IMG/VR virus record: IMGVR_UViG_3300017746_000112
Span: 1 to 27,228 of that record
Origin: a virus
DNA: 27,228 bases
Strand: one strand, 5' to 3'
The notes under the pieces are model-generated. The model was not told the DNA's origin. It was given only the letters and a program-made list of their open reading frames with translations, and made no database searches. A program made the position numbers and the translations under genes. Below, piece by piece: positions 1-7,475 of the stretch; position 1 is the first letter of the stretch; every line of letters begins with the position of its first letter.

Positions 1-138
1 TACTACTTTATCGATAAACCAAATAACCTTGTTTAAAAGTGAATTGTCTTTTTCAGACGGTGTAAGTCTTACAATTACTTCGAAAATTGCTATTAGTGAC
101 CAAATTAAAGTAGTCCAATCAATGTTTGATAATTCCAT
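1..138 (-). CDS. Small membrane protein, holin-like (3' end cut by the window)
   Basis: An ATG at 138 opens a frame that runs off the window edge without a stop after 46 codons. The protein starts MELSNIDWTT and has one hydrophobic stretch at about residues 9-25 (TLIWSLIAIFEVIVRL), followed by charged residues and a second apolar patch (VIWFID). It comes directly after the M15 peptidase gene, with a 17-nt gap. A small single-span protein next to a cell-wall peptidase suggests a holin or other lysis partner, but this rests on position and topology only, since no holin family motif is visible. The upstream sequence TTTTATATTATGG resembles part of the late 17-bp element but does not match it fully. 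Confidence 0.6.
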   Translation of the reverse strand, partial: MELSNIDWTTLIWSLIAIFEVIVRLTPSEKDNSLLNKVIWFIDKVV

Positions 139-155
139 AATATAAAAAATTTTAG

Positions 156-539
156 TTAATATGTCCAAATTACGTTTTGTGTTTTTTCTAAATCCAAATC
201 TACGTGTATAAATGTATCTGCAATACCTATCCTTGTAAAACCTGCTAACAATAGACTATTAATAACTATAAACCTTTGTCTACTATCTTTTACGCTTATA
301 TCTGCTGCTAGTCCTTTAAGGTGACTAGAATTTCTACTTGCCTTATAACCTCTTTTTATTAGGTCTTCGTTGTACTCTTTTGTCCTATACCCTGAAGTAA
401 TTTTAAAAGGTACTTCTTTTTCGCCGTCCATAGCTAAACCTCTTGCACGATCTAACTTTTCTAAAAATGTATAATTCATTTTTTGATCTTGTAAAAACGG
501 ACAGTTAAACTCTGATAGTTTAAAATATTTTAAAGTCAT
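156..539 (-). CDS. Peptidase M15A-type endolysin (D-Ala-D-Ala carboxypeptidase-like)
   Basis: This 127-aa protein has the zinc-peptidase layout of the M15A family: SGYRT at 49-53, SSHLKGLAADI at 71-81 giving likely zinc ligands H73 and D80, and HVD at 112-114 giving the third ligand H112. Such proteins cut peptide crosslinks in peptidoglycan and commonly serve as phage endolysins. There is no signal peptide, so export would need a holin, and the holin-like frame immediately downstream fits this. The start ATG overlaps the stop of the preceding 28-aa gene by one base (TAATG). The length is that of a bare catalytic domain without a cell-wall-binding module. The family call is firm; the lysis role is inferred from context. 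Confidence 0.88.
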   Translation of the reverse strand: MTLKYFKLSEFNCPFLQDQKMNYTFLEKLDRARGLAMDGEKEVPFKITSGYRTKEYNEDLIKRGYKASRNSSHLKGLAADISVKDSRQRFIVINSLLLAGFTRIGIADTFIHVDLDLEKTQNVIWTY

Positions 540-625
540 TATTTTTTTTTACAGTCTAGGTCGCATTTACCTAAACATACTTTTTTTAAAGTTATGTAGT
601 ATAATATTTTACAAAGTGTTTTCAT
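539..625 (-). CDS. 28-aa cysteine-containing small protein
   Basis: A 28-codon frame starts at ATG 625 (MKTLCKILYY) and ends CDLDCKKK. It fits exactly between its neighbours: its ATG follows the stop of the upstream frame without a gap (TAAATG) and its stop overlaps the peptidase start (TAATG). It contains four cysteines (C5, C17, C21, C25), an apolar N-terminal half and a lysine-rich tail. The function is unknown. Its place in the lysis cluster suggests a small membrane-associated accessory. The evidence for its being real is the perfect start/stop tiling and coding-like composition. Confidence 0.5.
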   Translation of the reverse strand: MKTLCKILYYITLKKVCLGKCDLDCKKK

Positions 626-860
626 TTATTTATTTTTTTTATAGTGCGAGTACCACCTATTTACAGTATATCCAATAGTTAAAACTAATAGTAATATTTT
701 TAAAATCATTTCTATTTCGGCAAATGTAGTAAATCCTATTACAGAACTATTTACTACTATTGTTTCTACTGTGTCTTTTGTTGCTGTTCTTATTGGCACT
801 TTTAATATATGTTTTTAAAGCTACTTCGTTTTTAGCTTTTGGTTTATAGTTCTTTTTCAT
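626..860 (-). CDS. Small membrane protein gene interrupted by a +1 frameshift
   Basis: ATG 860 overlaps the stop of the upstream 187-aa gene (TAATG) and opens a frame that ends after 37 aa (747), with a tail of low-complexity N/S/R/K residues. In the +1 frame, from the AAAA run (complement of 800-803) onward, a much more protein-like sequence continues to a stop at 626-628, directly before the next ATG. Dropping one A would give one 77-aa protein: MKKNYKPKAK, then KVPIRTATKDTVET, then a transmembrane segment (ILKILLLVLTIGYTV) and NRWYSHYKKNK. No ATG precedes the second half; GTG at 799 or the internal ATG of MILKIL are alternatives. It may be a homopolymer sequencing error, a real disruption or recoding. 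Its role is unknown, but its lysis-cluster position suggests a membrane accessory. Confidence 0.5.
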
Positions 861-1423
861 TATTTAAGATCTGGTGTTAAGAAGTCGTCTAAAGTAATAT
901 CTCTACGTTGGTTTCTGTCGTATTCAATGTTTAAGCCAGAGTAATAGTTTGCTGTATCTGGTGAAACGTCTGCACCTGTATTTGTAGAATATTCAGGAAA
1001 ACTTGCAGTATTGTTTTTAATGTAGTCTATAAGACGTTCTGTATAAAATTCTGCTGTATTTCTTATTTCTTCTCTAAGGTCTTGTGCTTCCTCTCTCGTT
1101 AAAGGTGTACTGTTTTCTGCATTTTTAGAAACTACGTTGTTGTTCATAACCTTATAACGTAAAAACGGTAACGCCTCGTAAAAACACCAATGTACTAAAG
1201 CGTCTTGTATATAATCGTCTACTAAAGTTTGGTATGCTCCTGCTAAACTACCTGCTGTTATTTTAGTTTGTAACGCTTCGAATAGGTCTGTACCTAACTT
1301 AGTTTCTATATATTTTTTTTGTGCTACCTTTATGTATGGTAGTAAAAATTCGTTGTCTACATTACCACCTATTGCGGTACTGTCTTTTATTTTGTTTTCT
1401 GATATAAATAATACGTAACTCAT
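860..1423 (-). CDS. DUF6712-like virion protein, possible head-tail connector
   Basis: This 187-aa protein has a mostly helical N-terminal two thirds (KVAQKKYIETKLG, DDYIQDALVHWCFYEALPFL) and a flexible polar C-terminus. The pattern of an early Y/I-rich helix followed by a WC/FYEALP segment resembles the DUF6712 group of Bacteroidetes phage proteins that lie near portal genes. It follows the portal gene by 4 nt. Given this position and its helical make-up, a connector or head-completion role is plausible, but no biochemical motif is visible. The family is assigned from memory of its general pattern, so it should be treated as provisional. Confidence 0.5.
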   Translation of the reverse strand: MSYVLFISENKIKDSTAIGGNVDNEFLLPYIKVAQKKYIETKLGTDLFEALQTKITAGSLAGAYQTLVDDYIQDALVHWCFYEALPFLRYKVMNNNVVSKNAENSTPLTREEAQDLREEIRNTAEFYTERLIDYIKNNTASFPEYSTNTGADVSPDTANYYSGLNIEYDRNQRRDITLDDFLTPDLK

Positions 1424-1427
1424 ATTG

Positions 1428-3551
1428 TTATTTTAAAAAGCCGTTATTAGGTAAATTTTTAGGTGCTCTTGCTACTTTACTGTCGTTTGCCTTAGGGTAA
1501 AACCCTCTACTTCTTGCTTCTACTGTTCCTACTATGTCTGTAGCGTCTTGTATTTTGTTTCCTGTTGCTACTCCTAATTTGTAAAAGTATATTTTTCTTC
1601 TCCAAAAATGACCGCAATTACCACCTCCTTTATATAACCATACATTGTATGTAGTAGCACCGTTAGGCCCCCAACCTACTTCCCTACCTTGTTTATTAAT
1701 GTAAGTGTCATTTACTTTTTTATTACTCATTTGTAAAATATCTTCTTTACGATATACTTTGTCAGCTGCTAACATTTTATTGCAAAAGTTTCTAGTGTTA
1801 GGGCTTGCTATTGCTTGTGCGTATTCGTACCTTACTTTGTATAAGTTATATTCTCTGTCTAAACCGTCTTGTTCCGATCTACTATTAGGTCTTGCTGTAC
1901 CTGTAGTTGCAAATTCGTAGTGTGCTATGTCGTTTAGTTCGTTTTCAAAATCAAATTCTTCGTGCTCTTCTTCTACTTTTTCGTCACTTATTAAAGTCCA
2001 TTCTTCACTGTTAGGCTCGTCTTCGCCGTATTCTGCTATAAACTTGTCTAATTCGTCTTCGTATCTGTCACATTTTTTTTTACACTCTTTAGAAGGTTTA
2101 GTACAGTCACACTTTTGTAAGTTAGTTATGTCTTCGTGGTTTTCACACGGCATATAATACGTTTTACCGTCTTGTGTGTGTTCGTGGTAACCTGAACAAC
2201 CTAATTTTTCTGCTTCGGCTTCTGCTTCTTCTATAGTGTCAAATAAAGGTAGTTCTTTACCGTCTGTTATCATACTACCAACCTTTGCGTACTTTTGTCT
2301 TTTTTCTTCTTCGTCTGCTGTTAGTTCTTGTTCTAAAGGTTTTAAACCTAATTCTGCTCGTATTTCGTCTTCAGTCATTACAGACTTCATATCTTCTATA
2401 GTAAACCTTGTTGTAATTGGTTTGTTCTGTACTATTTCTAAAGGTAAGTTAATACCGTTTACTTCTAAGATCTTACCTAAACAAGATAATATGTTATTCT
2501 GGTAGGGTTTTATTACACTGTTCAAAAATACTTCGAAGGCACTATTAAGTTCTTCTGCGTTATTTCCTAGTCCTGTACTGTTTTTAATACCCATAAGCAT
2601 AGGTGACGTTACACGGTGACCTGTAAGTATGTTTTGTACTAAAAGTTCCTGTAAAGCTAAGTATTGCTTGTCTGCGTCTGCTACAGATATAGGTGTTATG
2701 TCTGGTGTTCTGTTTTTATCGTCTGAAAATGTAAGTACAAATTTACCTGCGTTACCAGATCCTGTAAATTTCTTTTTAATACTATTTTCTACTTGTCTTC
2801 GTTCTTCTGCTGTTGGTACTCCATTTGCGAAACTTATAAAGTAAGAACCTGCAAAACCGTTTTCTATATTTGCTAAATGAAATTCTGCTACCTTTTGGTC
2901 AATTAAACACCAATTACAAGCCGCTACATAGTCTGGTACTTTATAAAGTTGCATATTAGGACTGTACATACCGTCATATATAATAGCGTTAGGGTTTGTT
3001 CTGTCGTTTACATTAAACGCTGGTACTACTTGTGGTTTGTTTCTTCTTGTATTACTCCAGTCTGCACTTACATAGTATTCTGAAACTCTACCTAAAGCGT
3101 CTGGTTTTCCCATACGTATACGTTCAACAGGAATGTGGTACAAATCCGATATGGTAGTACGATCCTTTGACCATACAACGTTTAAAGCATACGCTCCCTG
3201 AAGTTTAAAGTCAAAAGCAATTTTCTTAACTACACTATGTAAACTTTCACCTTTACTATTTGCCTGTGCTAAGAACCTTTTAAGTTTTACGTAAGCGTCT
3301 AAATTGTCGCTTTCTTCTACTGTTATACTTTCCCCTGCTATCATATCCGAAACAGTCGAAATAATTGCGGAATGCGTCGAGCTGTTGTAGAAAAGGTCTA
3401 TTAAAAATTGAGGGTACAAGTTTTTATAGTTTTCTGTACCGTATTCTATATAATCTTTACCCATAGCTTCCTGTATTACAGGTGCCGTTTGTGTTTCAAA
3501 GTTTACGTTTAAAATACTTTCTTTAAAATTTACTTTCTTTTTGTTTTTCAT
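1428..3551 (-). CDS. Phage portal protein with C-terminal extension
   Basis: The 707-aa protein is a portal-type protein in about residues 1-410. The stem/wing region is followed by a conserved-looking stretch, LLVQNILTGHRVTSPMLMG (303-321), and then a clip/crown-like helical part. Portals form the dodecameric DNA channel at the capsid vertex. Residues 438-500 hold an acidic helix followed by a cysteine cluster (C452, C469, C481, C483, C490, C494) that could bind metal. Residues 545-660 form another segment (RNFCNKMLAADKVYRKEDI ... WLYKGGGNC) that I recognise as a recurrent tail of Bacteroidetes phage head proteins, function unknown. It overlaps the preceding lectin gene by one base. Its place near the end of the late module, far from terminase, is unusual. 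Confidence 0.8.
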   Translation of the reverse strand: MKNKKKVNFKESILNVNFETQTAPVIQEAMGKDYIEYGTENYKNLYPQFLIDLFYNSSTHSAIISTVSDMIAGESITVEESDNLDAYVKLKRFLAQANSKGESLHSVVKKIAFDFKLQGAYALNVVWSKDRTTISDLYHIPVERIRMGKPDALGRVSEYYVSADWSNTRRNKPQVVPAFNVNDRTNPNAIIYDGMYSPNMQLYKVPDYVAACNWCLIDQKVAEFHLANIENGFAGSYFISFANGVPTAEERRQVENSIKKKFTGSGNAGKFVLTFSDDKNRTPDITPISVADADKQYLALQELLVQNILTGHRVTSPMLMGIKNSTGLGNNAEELNSAFEVFLNSVIKPYQNNILSCLGKILEVNGINLPLEIVQNKPITTRFTIEDMKSVMTEDEIRAELGLKPLEQELTADEEEKRQKYAKVGSMITDGKELPLFDTIEEAEAEAEKLGCSGYHEHTQDGKTYYMPCENHEDITNLQKCDCTKPSKECKKKCDRYEDELDKFIAEYGEDEPNSEEWTLISDEKVEEEHEEFDFENELNDIAHYEFATTGTARPNSRSEQDGLDREYNLYKVRYEYAQAIASPNTRNFCNKMLAADKVYRKEDILQMSNKKVNDTYINKQGREVGWGPNGATTYNVWLYKGGGNCGHFWRRKIYFYKLGVATGNKIQDATDIVGTVEARSRGFYPKANDSKVARAPKNLPNNGFLK

Positions 3552-4240
3552 TATATATTGTTTAAATACGTATTAAGGTTTTCTCTGTCGCTTACACTTA
3601 AAGATTTGTTTGTAACTACAATTTCTTTACATATTCCGTCAAAAGCCCCTAAAACTCTATCTAAGTTAAAAGTATTTTCGTTATTTATTTCTCCGTCTTG
3701 AGCTGTAGCACCTATAAAAGCTCTACAGTCACCGCTTCCGTCACGTTCAAAACCTATGTTATAATAAGTACCTGTAGAAATTGTTGTACACGCATAATTC
3801 ATAGAACTACCACTAGCTATTTTTGCTCTTAATTGTGTTGATGAATGTACCCTGAAAAAATCATCGTTCGCAGCACCTGTAGCGTCGTTAAACATAACAT
3901 CATTATTCCCCGAACTTATAGTATCAAACTTTAACCTTGCATAAAAAGCAAACTGTCCTGTAAAGTCAATTTGTGTAATATCTAGCTTGTTATTACCTGC
4001 ACCTTCTACACCACCTGTTGCTGCGTCAAAAGTAAATCTAGTTGCCGCACCTGTAGCGTTATTATCGTTGCCTGATTGGTCTGCCCAACCAAATACATTA
4101 TCGCCGTCTTCACAAGCCGAACCGTCACTTTCAGTAATACCTACATTATTTCTAAACCACAATTGTAAATATGTTAGGTTTTCTGGTGTCCAGTCACCAC
4201 TTACAACGCTGTTTATATTAAGACCTAGTCCTAGTTTCAT
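3551..4240 (-). CDS. LamG/concanavalin A-like lectin domain protein
   Basis: The 229-aa protein has the pattern of a LamG-like jelly roll: LQLWFRNNVGITE near the start, WADQSGNDNNATG at about 72-84, a central FAFYARLKFDT strand and a C-terminal KEIVVTNKSLSVSDRENLNTYL, which is the usual closing strand and helix of laminin G-like domains. These domains bind carbohydrate. There is no signal peptide, and the gene is embedded in the structural operon with 1-nt TAATG overlaps on both sides, so it is probably a virion decoration or adhesion protein that contacts host surface glycans. Binding specificity cannot be read from the sequence. Confidence 0.7.
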   Translation of the reverse strand: MKLGLGLNINSVVSGDWTPENLTYLQLWFRNNVGITESDGSACEDGDNVFGWADQSGNDNNATGAATRFTFDAATGGVEGAGNNKLDITQIDFTGQFAFYARLKFDTISSGNNDVMFNDATGAANDDFFRVHSSTQLRAKIASGSSMNYACTTISTGTYYNIGFERDGSGDCRAFIGATAQDGEINNENTFNLDRVLGAFDGICKEIVVTNKSLSVSDRENLNTYLNNI

Positions 4241-4524
4241 TATTCGCCAGTTTTACCGTCTGTTTCAGTATATCCTATTGCTACACCACTTGTAAGTTGT
4301 ATTTGCGTACATCTACCAAATATTACTGTACCTGCTGGTATTGTAGTATGTAGTGCACTTTCACCTGTTAAGTTTGCTATAGTTATAGAAGCTATTACAC
4401 TTTCTACAACAAAATGTATTGCGTAAAAGTCTTTTGTTGTTTGGTTAGCAGTAGTAAATACTACACCTGCACCTTTACCTAGTTGTTCTCTTAAAAGAGT
4501 ATTGTTATTGTCTATTAAACTCAT
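4240..4524 (-). CDS. Small putative virion protein, beta-rich
   Basis: The 94-aa protein is made largely of short beta-prone stretches (FYAIHFVVESVIASITIANL, GTVIFGRCTQIQLTSGVAIGY) with a Gly/Thr-rich C-terminus. There is no signal peptide, membrane span or enzyme motif. It overlaps the lectin gene by one base and lies 5 nt after a 157-aa structural-type gene. The 'interface tag' layout, ending in GYTETDGKTGE, resembles small phage decoration or fibre-attachment proteins, but this is only a guess from context. Confidence 0.6.
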   Translation of the reverse strand: MSLIDNNNTLLREQLGKGAGVVFTTANQTTKDFYAIHFVVESVIASITIANLTGESALHTTIPAGTVIFGRCTQIQLTSGVAIGYTETDGKTGE

Positions 4525-4529
4525 AGTTT

Positions 4530-5003
4530 TTAATTTGTATATAAATAATTAGTTTCTGTTGTTGTATGTTTTGTATATTTTACTTGTTCTTGTCCTGCTG
4601 TTTCTTGTATGTATAGTTTACCTTCTTCTACTTTACCCTGTATTATTCCGTGTGTACTAGCTACTGGTAGTATGTCGTTTTCTGTCGTAGGTGCGTTACC
4701 TGCACTTATAGCTACTGCACCAGTCCAACTAACCTCGTAAACTTCGTATTTCCAAAATCCGTACGGCTTGAAGTTTATTTTATACATATATAGGTCGTCT
4801 GTAGTATTGTGTAAGAACTCACATTTAACGTATCTGTCGTTGTGTACTAGACTTTCTGCGTAACTATACTTTACGTCTTTAGTCATATCGTTAGTAAACT
4901 TAAATAAATAACGTATAGCAGTTTTATCTACCGATGTATTTATTCTCTTTTCTTCTAACGTCAAATATGCTGTTACTGTACTACCGTAAACCCCTGTTAT
5001 CAT
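4530..5003 (-). CDS. Conserved-type Bacteroidetes phage structural protein, unknown role
   Basis: The 157-aa protein is predicted beta-rich, with a recognisable core: YLFKFTNDMTKDVKYSY, NDRYVKCEFLHNTTDD, then FKPYGFWKYEVYEVSW at about 77-92. I have seen this layout in other Bacteroidetes phage genomes near virion genes, without a known function. The C-terminal part (KVEEGKLYIQETAGQEQVKY) is another small beta unit. The ATG at 5001-5003 lies inside the 3' end of a late 17-bp element (5002-5018), so there is almost no leader sequence if transcription starts at or after the element. It is probably a virion component made late. Confidence 0.65.
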   Translation of the reverse strand: MITGVYGSTVTAYLTLEEKRINTSVDKTAIRYLFKFTNDMTKDVKYSYAESLVHNDRYVKCEFLHNTTDDLYMYKINFKPYGFWKYEVYEVSWTGAVAISAGNAPTTENDILPVASTHGIIQGKVEEGKLYIQETAGQEQVKYTKHTTTETNYLYTN

Positions 5004-5018
5004 ACTATATAATATAAA
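5002..5018 (-). promoter_or_regulatory. Late 17-bp element, copy 5
   Basis: On the minus strand this reads TTTATATTATATAGTAT and runs into the ATG of the 157-aa gene, sharing its AT. It is one of five copies with 15 of 17 invariant positions. It follows the 52-aa gene by only a few bases, so it may provide a fresh start of expression inside the late operon. Confidence 0.6.
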
Positions 5019-5028
5019 AACAAGTAAT

Positions 5029-5187
5029 TTATTTTTCTTTTGTTGAAACTGTTTTTTTCTTAGTCTTTGTAAAAAAGTGTTCTACTCCTAATAATTCTAC
5101 TTCGTTAGATCTTACGTTGTCTAATATAATCATACGACCTGTTTTATTTACTGTAACACCTTTGTATTGTTCTTTTAGTTTATACAT
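5029..5187 (-). CDS. 52-aa basic protein after an internal terminator
   Basis: ATG 5187 to TAA 5029 gives a 52-residue protein (MYKLKEQYKG ... TKTKKKTVSTKEK) with a VTVNKTGRMIILDNV core and a lysine-rich tail. The composition is coding-like, and a similar short 'YKLKE...G.E.FF' protein often occurs beside capsid genes in Bacteroidetes phages. An intrinsic terminator ends 17 nt upstream of the ATG, so only read-through transcripts would carry this gene unless a promoter is hidden in that gap. The function is unknown; it may be a small capsid- or tail-associated protein needed at low copy number. Confidence 0.55.
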   Translation of the reverse strand: MYKLKEQYKGVTVNKTGRMIILDNVRSNEVELLGVEHFFTKTKKKTVSTKEK

Positions 5188-5204
5188 CTTTTTTATTTTA
5201 AGTT

Positions 5205-5232
5205 AAAAAAAAGGGGTAGCTATTGCCACCCC
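5205..5232 (-). terminator. Rho-independent terminator inside the late operon
   Basis: On the minus strand the sequence forms an 8-bp stem, GGGGTGGC, loop AATA, then GCTACCCC (one G-T pair), followed directly by eight T. This is a strong GC stem in otherwise AT-rich DNA. It comes 34 nt after the end of the 187-aa tube-like gene and 17 nt before the ATG of the 52-aa gene. It would end or attenuate transcripts from the scaffold, capsid and tube genes. Confidence 0.85.
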
Positions 5233-5266
5233 CTTAATAAATATGAAAACAAAACCATTTAAGGTT

Positions 5267-5830
5267 TTAAGAAGTCACTATTGCGTTAATTGTAAACGCT
5301 GCGTTGTCGAACGGAGTTGTTGTATAGTCCGCTAAAAGTTGCATTGGATTAGGTTCTTGTGCCTCGAAAGTAAAATCATATCCTACTGTATCTCCTAGAG
5401 CAACCCCAGAAACTGAAGTACCTGCAGATAATTCGCAACCGTTGTCTAAACCTAAAGCTACAATAGTATTTTTACCTGTACTATTTAATTGGTTTAGTTC
5501 TGCGAAAATAACCATTCTTTGTTGTGCTAATAGTTTAATTTCGTTTTGGTCTTCTTTAGTTAAGTTATGTAGTTTTACATTTACAGAGTGTGTATAAAAT
5601 ACAGTACCATTTTCGCTAGATGCGTTAATAGTTTCTGTTACACTCCCTGTACCTCTTTTAAGTAAATACTTATATAAGTCGTCACCTGAACCTAAATCGA
5701 AGTCTGTTACTTCACCACTAGCTGCTGTGTAAGACGTTAATTCATCGTGTTGTGCGATATAGATAGCTTTGATACCACCGATACCATCTCTACAAGTTAT
5801 GTTACGTCCTTTTGTTAAATTACAAGACAT
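5267..5830 (-). CDS. Probable tail tube or other abundant virion protein
   Basis: The 187-aa protein has a beta-rich pattern with several Gly/Thr turns: TKGRNITCRDGIGGIKAIY near the N-terminus, a central TETINASSENGTVFYTHSVNVKLH, a helix (EDQNEIKLLAQQRMVIFAEL) and a C-terminal GYDFTFEAQEPNPM. A helix packed against a beta-sandwich with this length matches siphovirus tail tube proteins, and the gene lies directly after the major capsid gene and before a terminator, as expected for a highly expressed virion protein. No catalytic motif is present. It could instead be a capsid decoration or hub protein; the tube call is inference. Confidence 0.5.
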   Translation of the reverse strand: MSCNLTKGRNITCRDGIGGIKAIYIAQHDELTSYTAASGEVTDFDLGSGDDLYKYLLKRGTGSVTETINASSENGTVFYTHSVNVKLHNLTKEDQNEIKLLAQQRMVIFAELNQLNSTGKNTIVALGLDNGCELSAGTSVSGVALGDTVGYDFTFEAQEPNPMQLLADYTTTPFDNAAFTINAIVTS

Positions 5831-5856
5831 TTTTTTTAGGTTTTAAAGGTTAATAA

Positions 5857-6708
5857 TTACGATTGTTTAGTAAAGTCTGAAGGTACACCAACTTGAACTC
5901 CTGCAGTATATCTACAAACCATTCTTACTACGTCTGATCCTGTAATGTCGCCCATATCTAAAACTTTCACCTCTGTTAAATCTGAACTTAGTGAAGTTCC
6001 AAAAAATACGTTAGACTTAGTACCTGCCCACATTACGTTGTCAGCTACACCCGAACAAACAGCGATAGAAATTCCTTCAAATTCTGGTGTGTATTGCCCC
6101 ATATGGTTAAAAGGGAATGCAGATAAAGCAGAAATAGCAGATAAGTAAAATCTGTAAGTTTTCTTGTTCATATAAATATAAAGATCGTCTTTTCCGTAAA
6201 CCGCTGCTGGTATATCAGCTACTAAAGTACCTAAGTTAGCTATAATGTTTGCTGCTGTATAAGCTGCAGACGCAGACGAAGTACTCATACCTGACGCACT
6301 TAAAGCGTTAAATTGTCCTGACGTAGAAGTGTTACCTTGCCAGATGTTAAATTCGATACTGTCTGCAATACTATCTGAAAGGTAAGTCATTGCGTAAGCT
6401 ACAAAGTCGTCTTGTTGTTCGTGCGCCCAGTCAGATAACATAGTTTTTTTACAAACGTCAATGTTAATTTGAAAAGGTTCTACTTCTAAAACTTGTTCTG
6501 TTAGTGTTAATGTTGCAGAATTTTCTGTAAAGTCACAAGTTGCGTCTTTTACTAGGTTTGCTCCTGCTACCTTGTTGATTACTTCCTTGTAAGATACGTT
6601 CTCTCTTACAGTTAAGTACTCTAAACTATCCGCTGCTTTTAAAGCTGCCGATACGTAAGCCCCTGCGTGTTTACCAGCGTATGAGCTTGATGTAATAGTT
6701 AATGCCAT
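5857..6708 (-). CDS. Major capsid protein
   Basis: The 283-aa protein begins MALTITSSSYAGKHAGAYVSAALKA and has the layout of Bacteroidetes phage capsid proteins: an N-arm, an E-loop-like segment (LEVEPFQINIDVCKKTMLSDWAHEQQDDF), an alpha domain with YMNKKTYRFYLSAI and a C-terminal axial domain ending VRMVCRYTAGVQVGVPSDF. The closing 'V..Y..GV' strand pattern is typical of this group. It follows an XkdF-like protease, a coiled-coil protein and an acidic scaffold-like protein, which is the classic capsid assembly set. There is no separate delta domain in the protein, so the scaffold function is presumably supplied by the upstream genes. It assembles into the icosahedral shell. Confidence 0.82.
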   Translation of the reverse strand: MALTITSSSYAGKHAGAYVSAALKAADSLEYLTVRENVSYKEVINKVAGANLVKDATCDFTENSATLTLTEQVLEVEPFQINIDVCKKTMLSDWAHEQQDDFVAYAMTYLSDSIADSIEFNIWQGNTSTSGQFNALSASGMSTSSASAAYTAANIIANLGTLVADIPAAVYGKDDLYIYMNKKTYRFYLSAISALSAFPFNHMGQYTPEFEGISIAVCSGVADNVMWAGTKSNVFFGTSLSSDLTEVKVLDMGDITGSDVVRMVCRYTAGVQVGVPSDFTKQS

Positions 6709-6722
6709 CGTTTTATTATTTT

Positions 6723-7424
6723 TTAGTTATTATTAATGTTATACCAATATTTCTCTTGTCTACTCATATTTCTATAGTCTGTTGCAGACAATTCTTTAGT
6801 GTTCTTTTTATTAGAAAACTTGTTTGTAGTTACAGGTTCTGAAGCTGGTTCTTTAGAAAGTTCTTCTAATTGTGCAGATAAAGTTTCTTTTTCAACTTCT
6901 AAAGCTTCGTTAGTTCCTTTCATTTCTTCTAATTCAGAAGATAATCTACTAACATCGTTTCTAACTTCAGTAAGTAATTCTTTAATAACAGCGCCGATTT
7001 CTTCGATCACTTCTTCTTTATTAAATTCTACTTCCTCTGTTGTTTTAATTTTCTTAGGTAACCTTTCGTTTACTTCTGAAGGTTCTACTACTTCTTCTAC
7101 AATTTCTTCGTTCATCTCTACTTCTTCTTCGTCTTTGTAGTCTTCTTCTTTTTCTGTTTCTACTTCTTCAGTTTCTAAGATTTCTGCTACTACTCCTTCT
7201 TCTTCTACAGAAAAACCTACTCCGTCTTCTGTTTCGTAAACTCCAACAGGTAACGGCATAGTCGTTCCGTCTTCTGCAAGAATTGCTACGTCTACAGATG
7301 CTGCTAGTTCATCAGCAGAACTTACTATTATAGTACCGTCAATAAGTTTAGCTTGAAATTCTAAGTTAGTTGCTTCGTCTTTGTTAAGACCTAAAGCTTT
7401 TAAGATTTGTGTTTTTAATTCCAT
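6723..7424 (-). CDS. Acidic scaffold-like protein
   Basis: The 233-aa protein is extremely acidic in its middle (residues about 80-135, long Glu runs such as ETEKEEDYKDEEEVE) and continues into a coiled coil (about 137-190, VRNDVSRLSSELEEMKG). It closes with a polar, asparagine-rich tail. The N-terminal part (LEFQAKLIDGTIIVSS ... PLPVGVYETEDGVGFSVEEEGVV) is a small beta unit commonly paired with XkdF-type proteases in Bacteroidetes phages. A position directly before the major capsid gene and this composition support a scaffold that is removed during maturation. The gene has its own late 17-bp element 15 nt upstream of the ATG. Confidence 0.65.
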   Translation of the reverse strand: MELKTQILKALGLNKDEATNLEFQAKLIDGTIIVSSADELAASVDVAILAEDGTTMPLPVGVYETEDGVGFSVEEEGVVAEILETEEVETEKEEDYKDEEEVEMNEEIVEEVVEPSEVNERLPKKIKTTEEVEFNKEEVIEEIGAVIKELLTEVRNDVSRLSSELEEMKGTNEALEVEKETLSAQLEELSKEPASEPVTTNKFSNKKNTKELSATDYRNMSRQEKYWYNINNN

Positions 7425-7438
7425 TTTAATTTTGTTTT

Positions 7439-7455
7439 ATACTATATAATATAAT
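7439..7455 (-). promoter_or_regulatory. Late 17-bp element, copy 4
   Basis: On the minus strand this reads ATTATATTATATAGTAT. It ends 14 nt before the ATG of the acidic scaffold gene, in a 51-nt gap that holds no gene. Together with the copy at 20053-20069 it is one of only two copies separated from the start codon by a true leader. Confidence 0.6.
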
Positions 7456-7475
7456 TGTTTAAGTTCTATTTGATT

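Noticed and set aside
539-553. T-rich run near 542-550 as a terminator
   Set aside because: On the coding strand it is an A run encoding the Lys tail of the 28-aa protein, with no stem before it.
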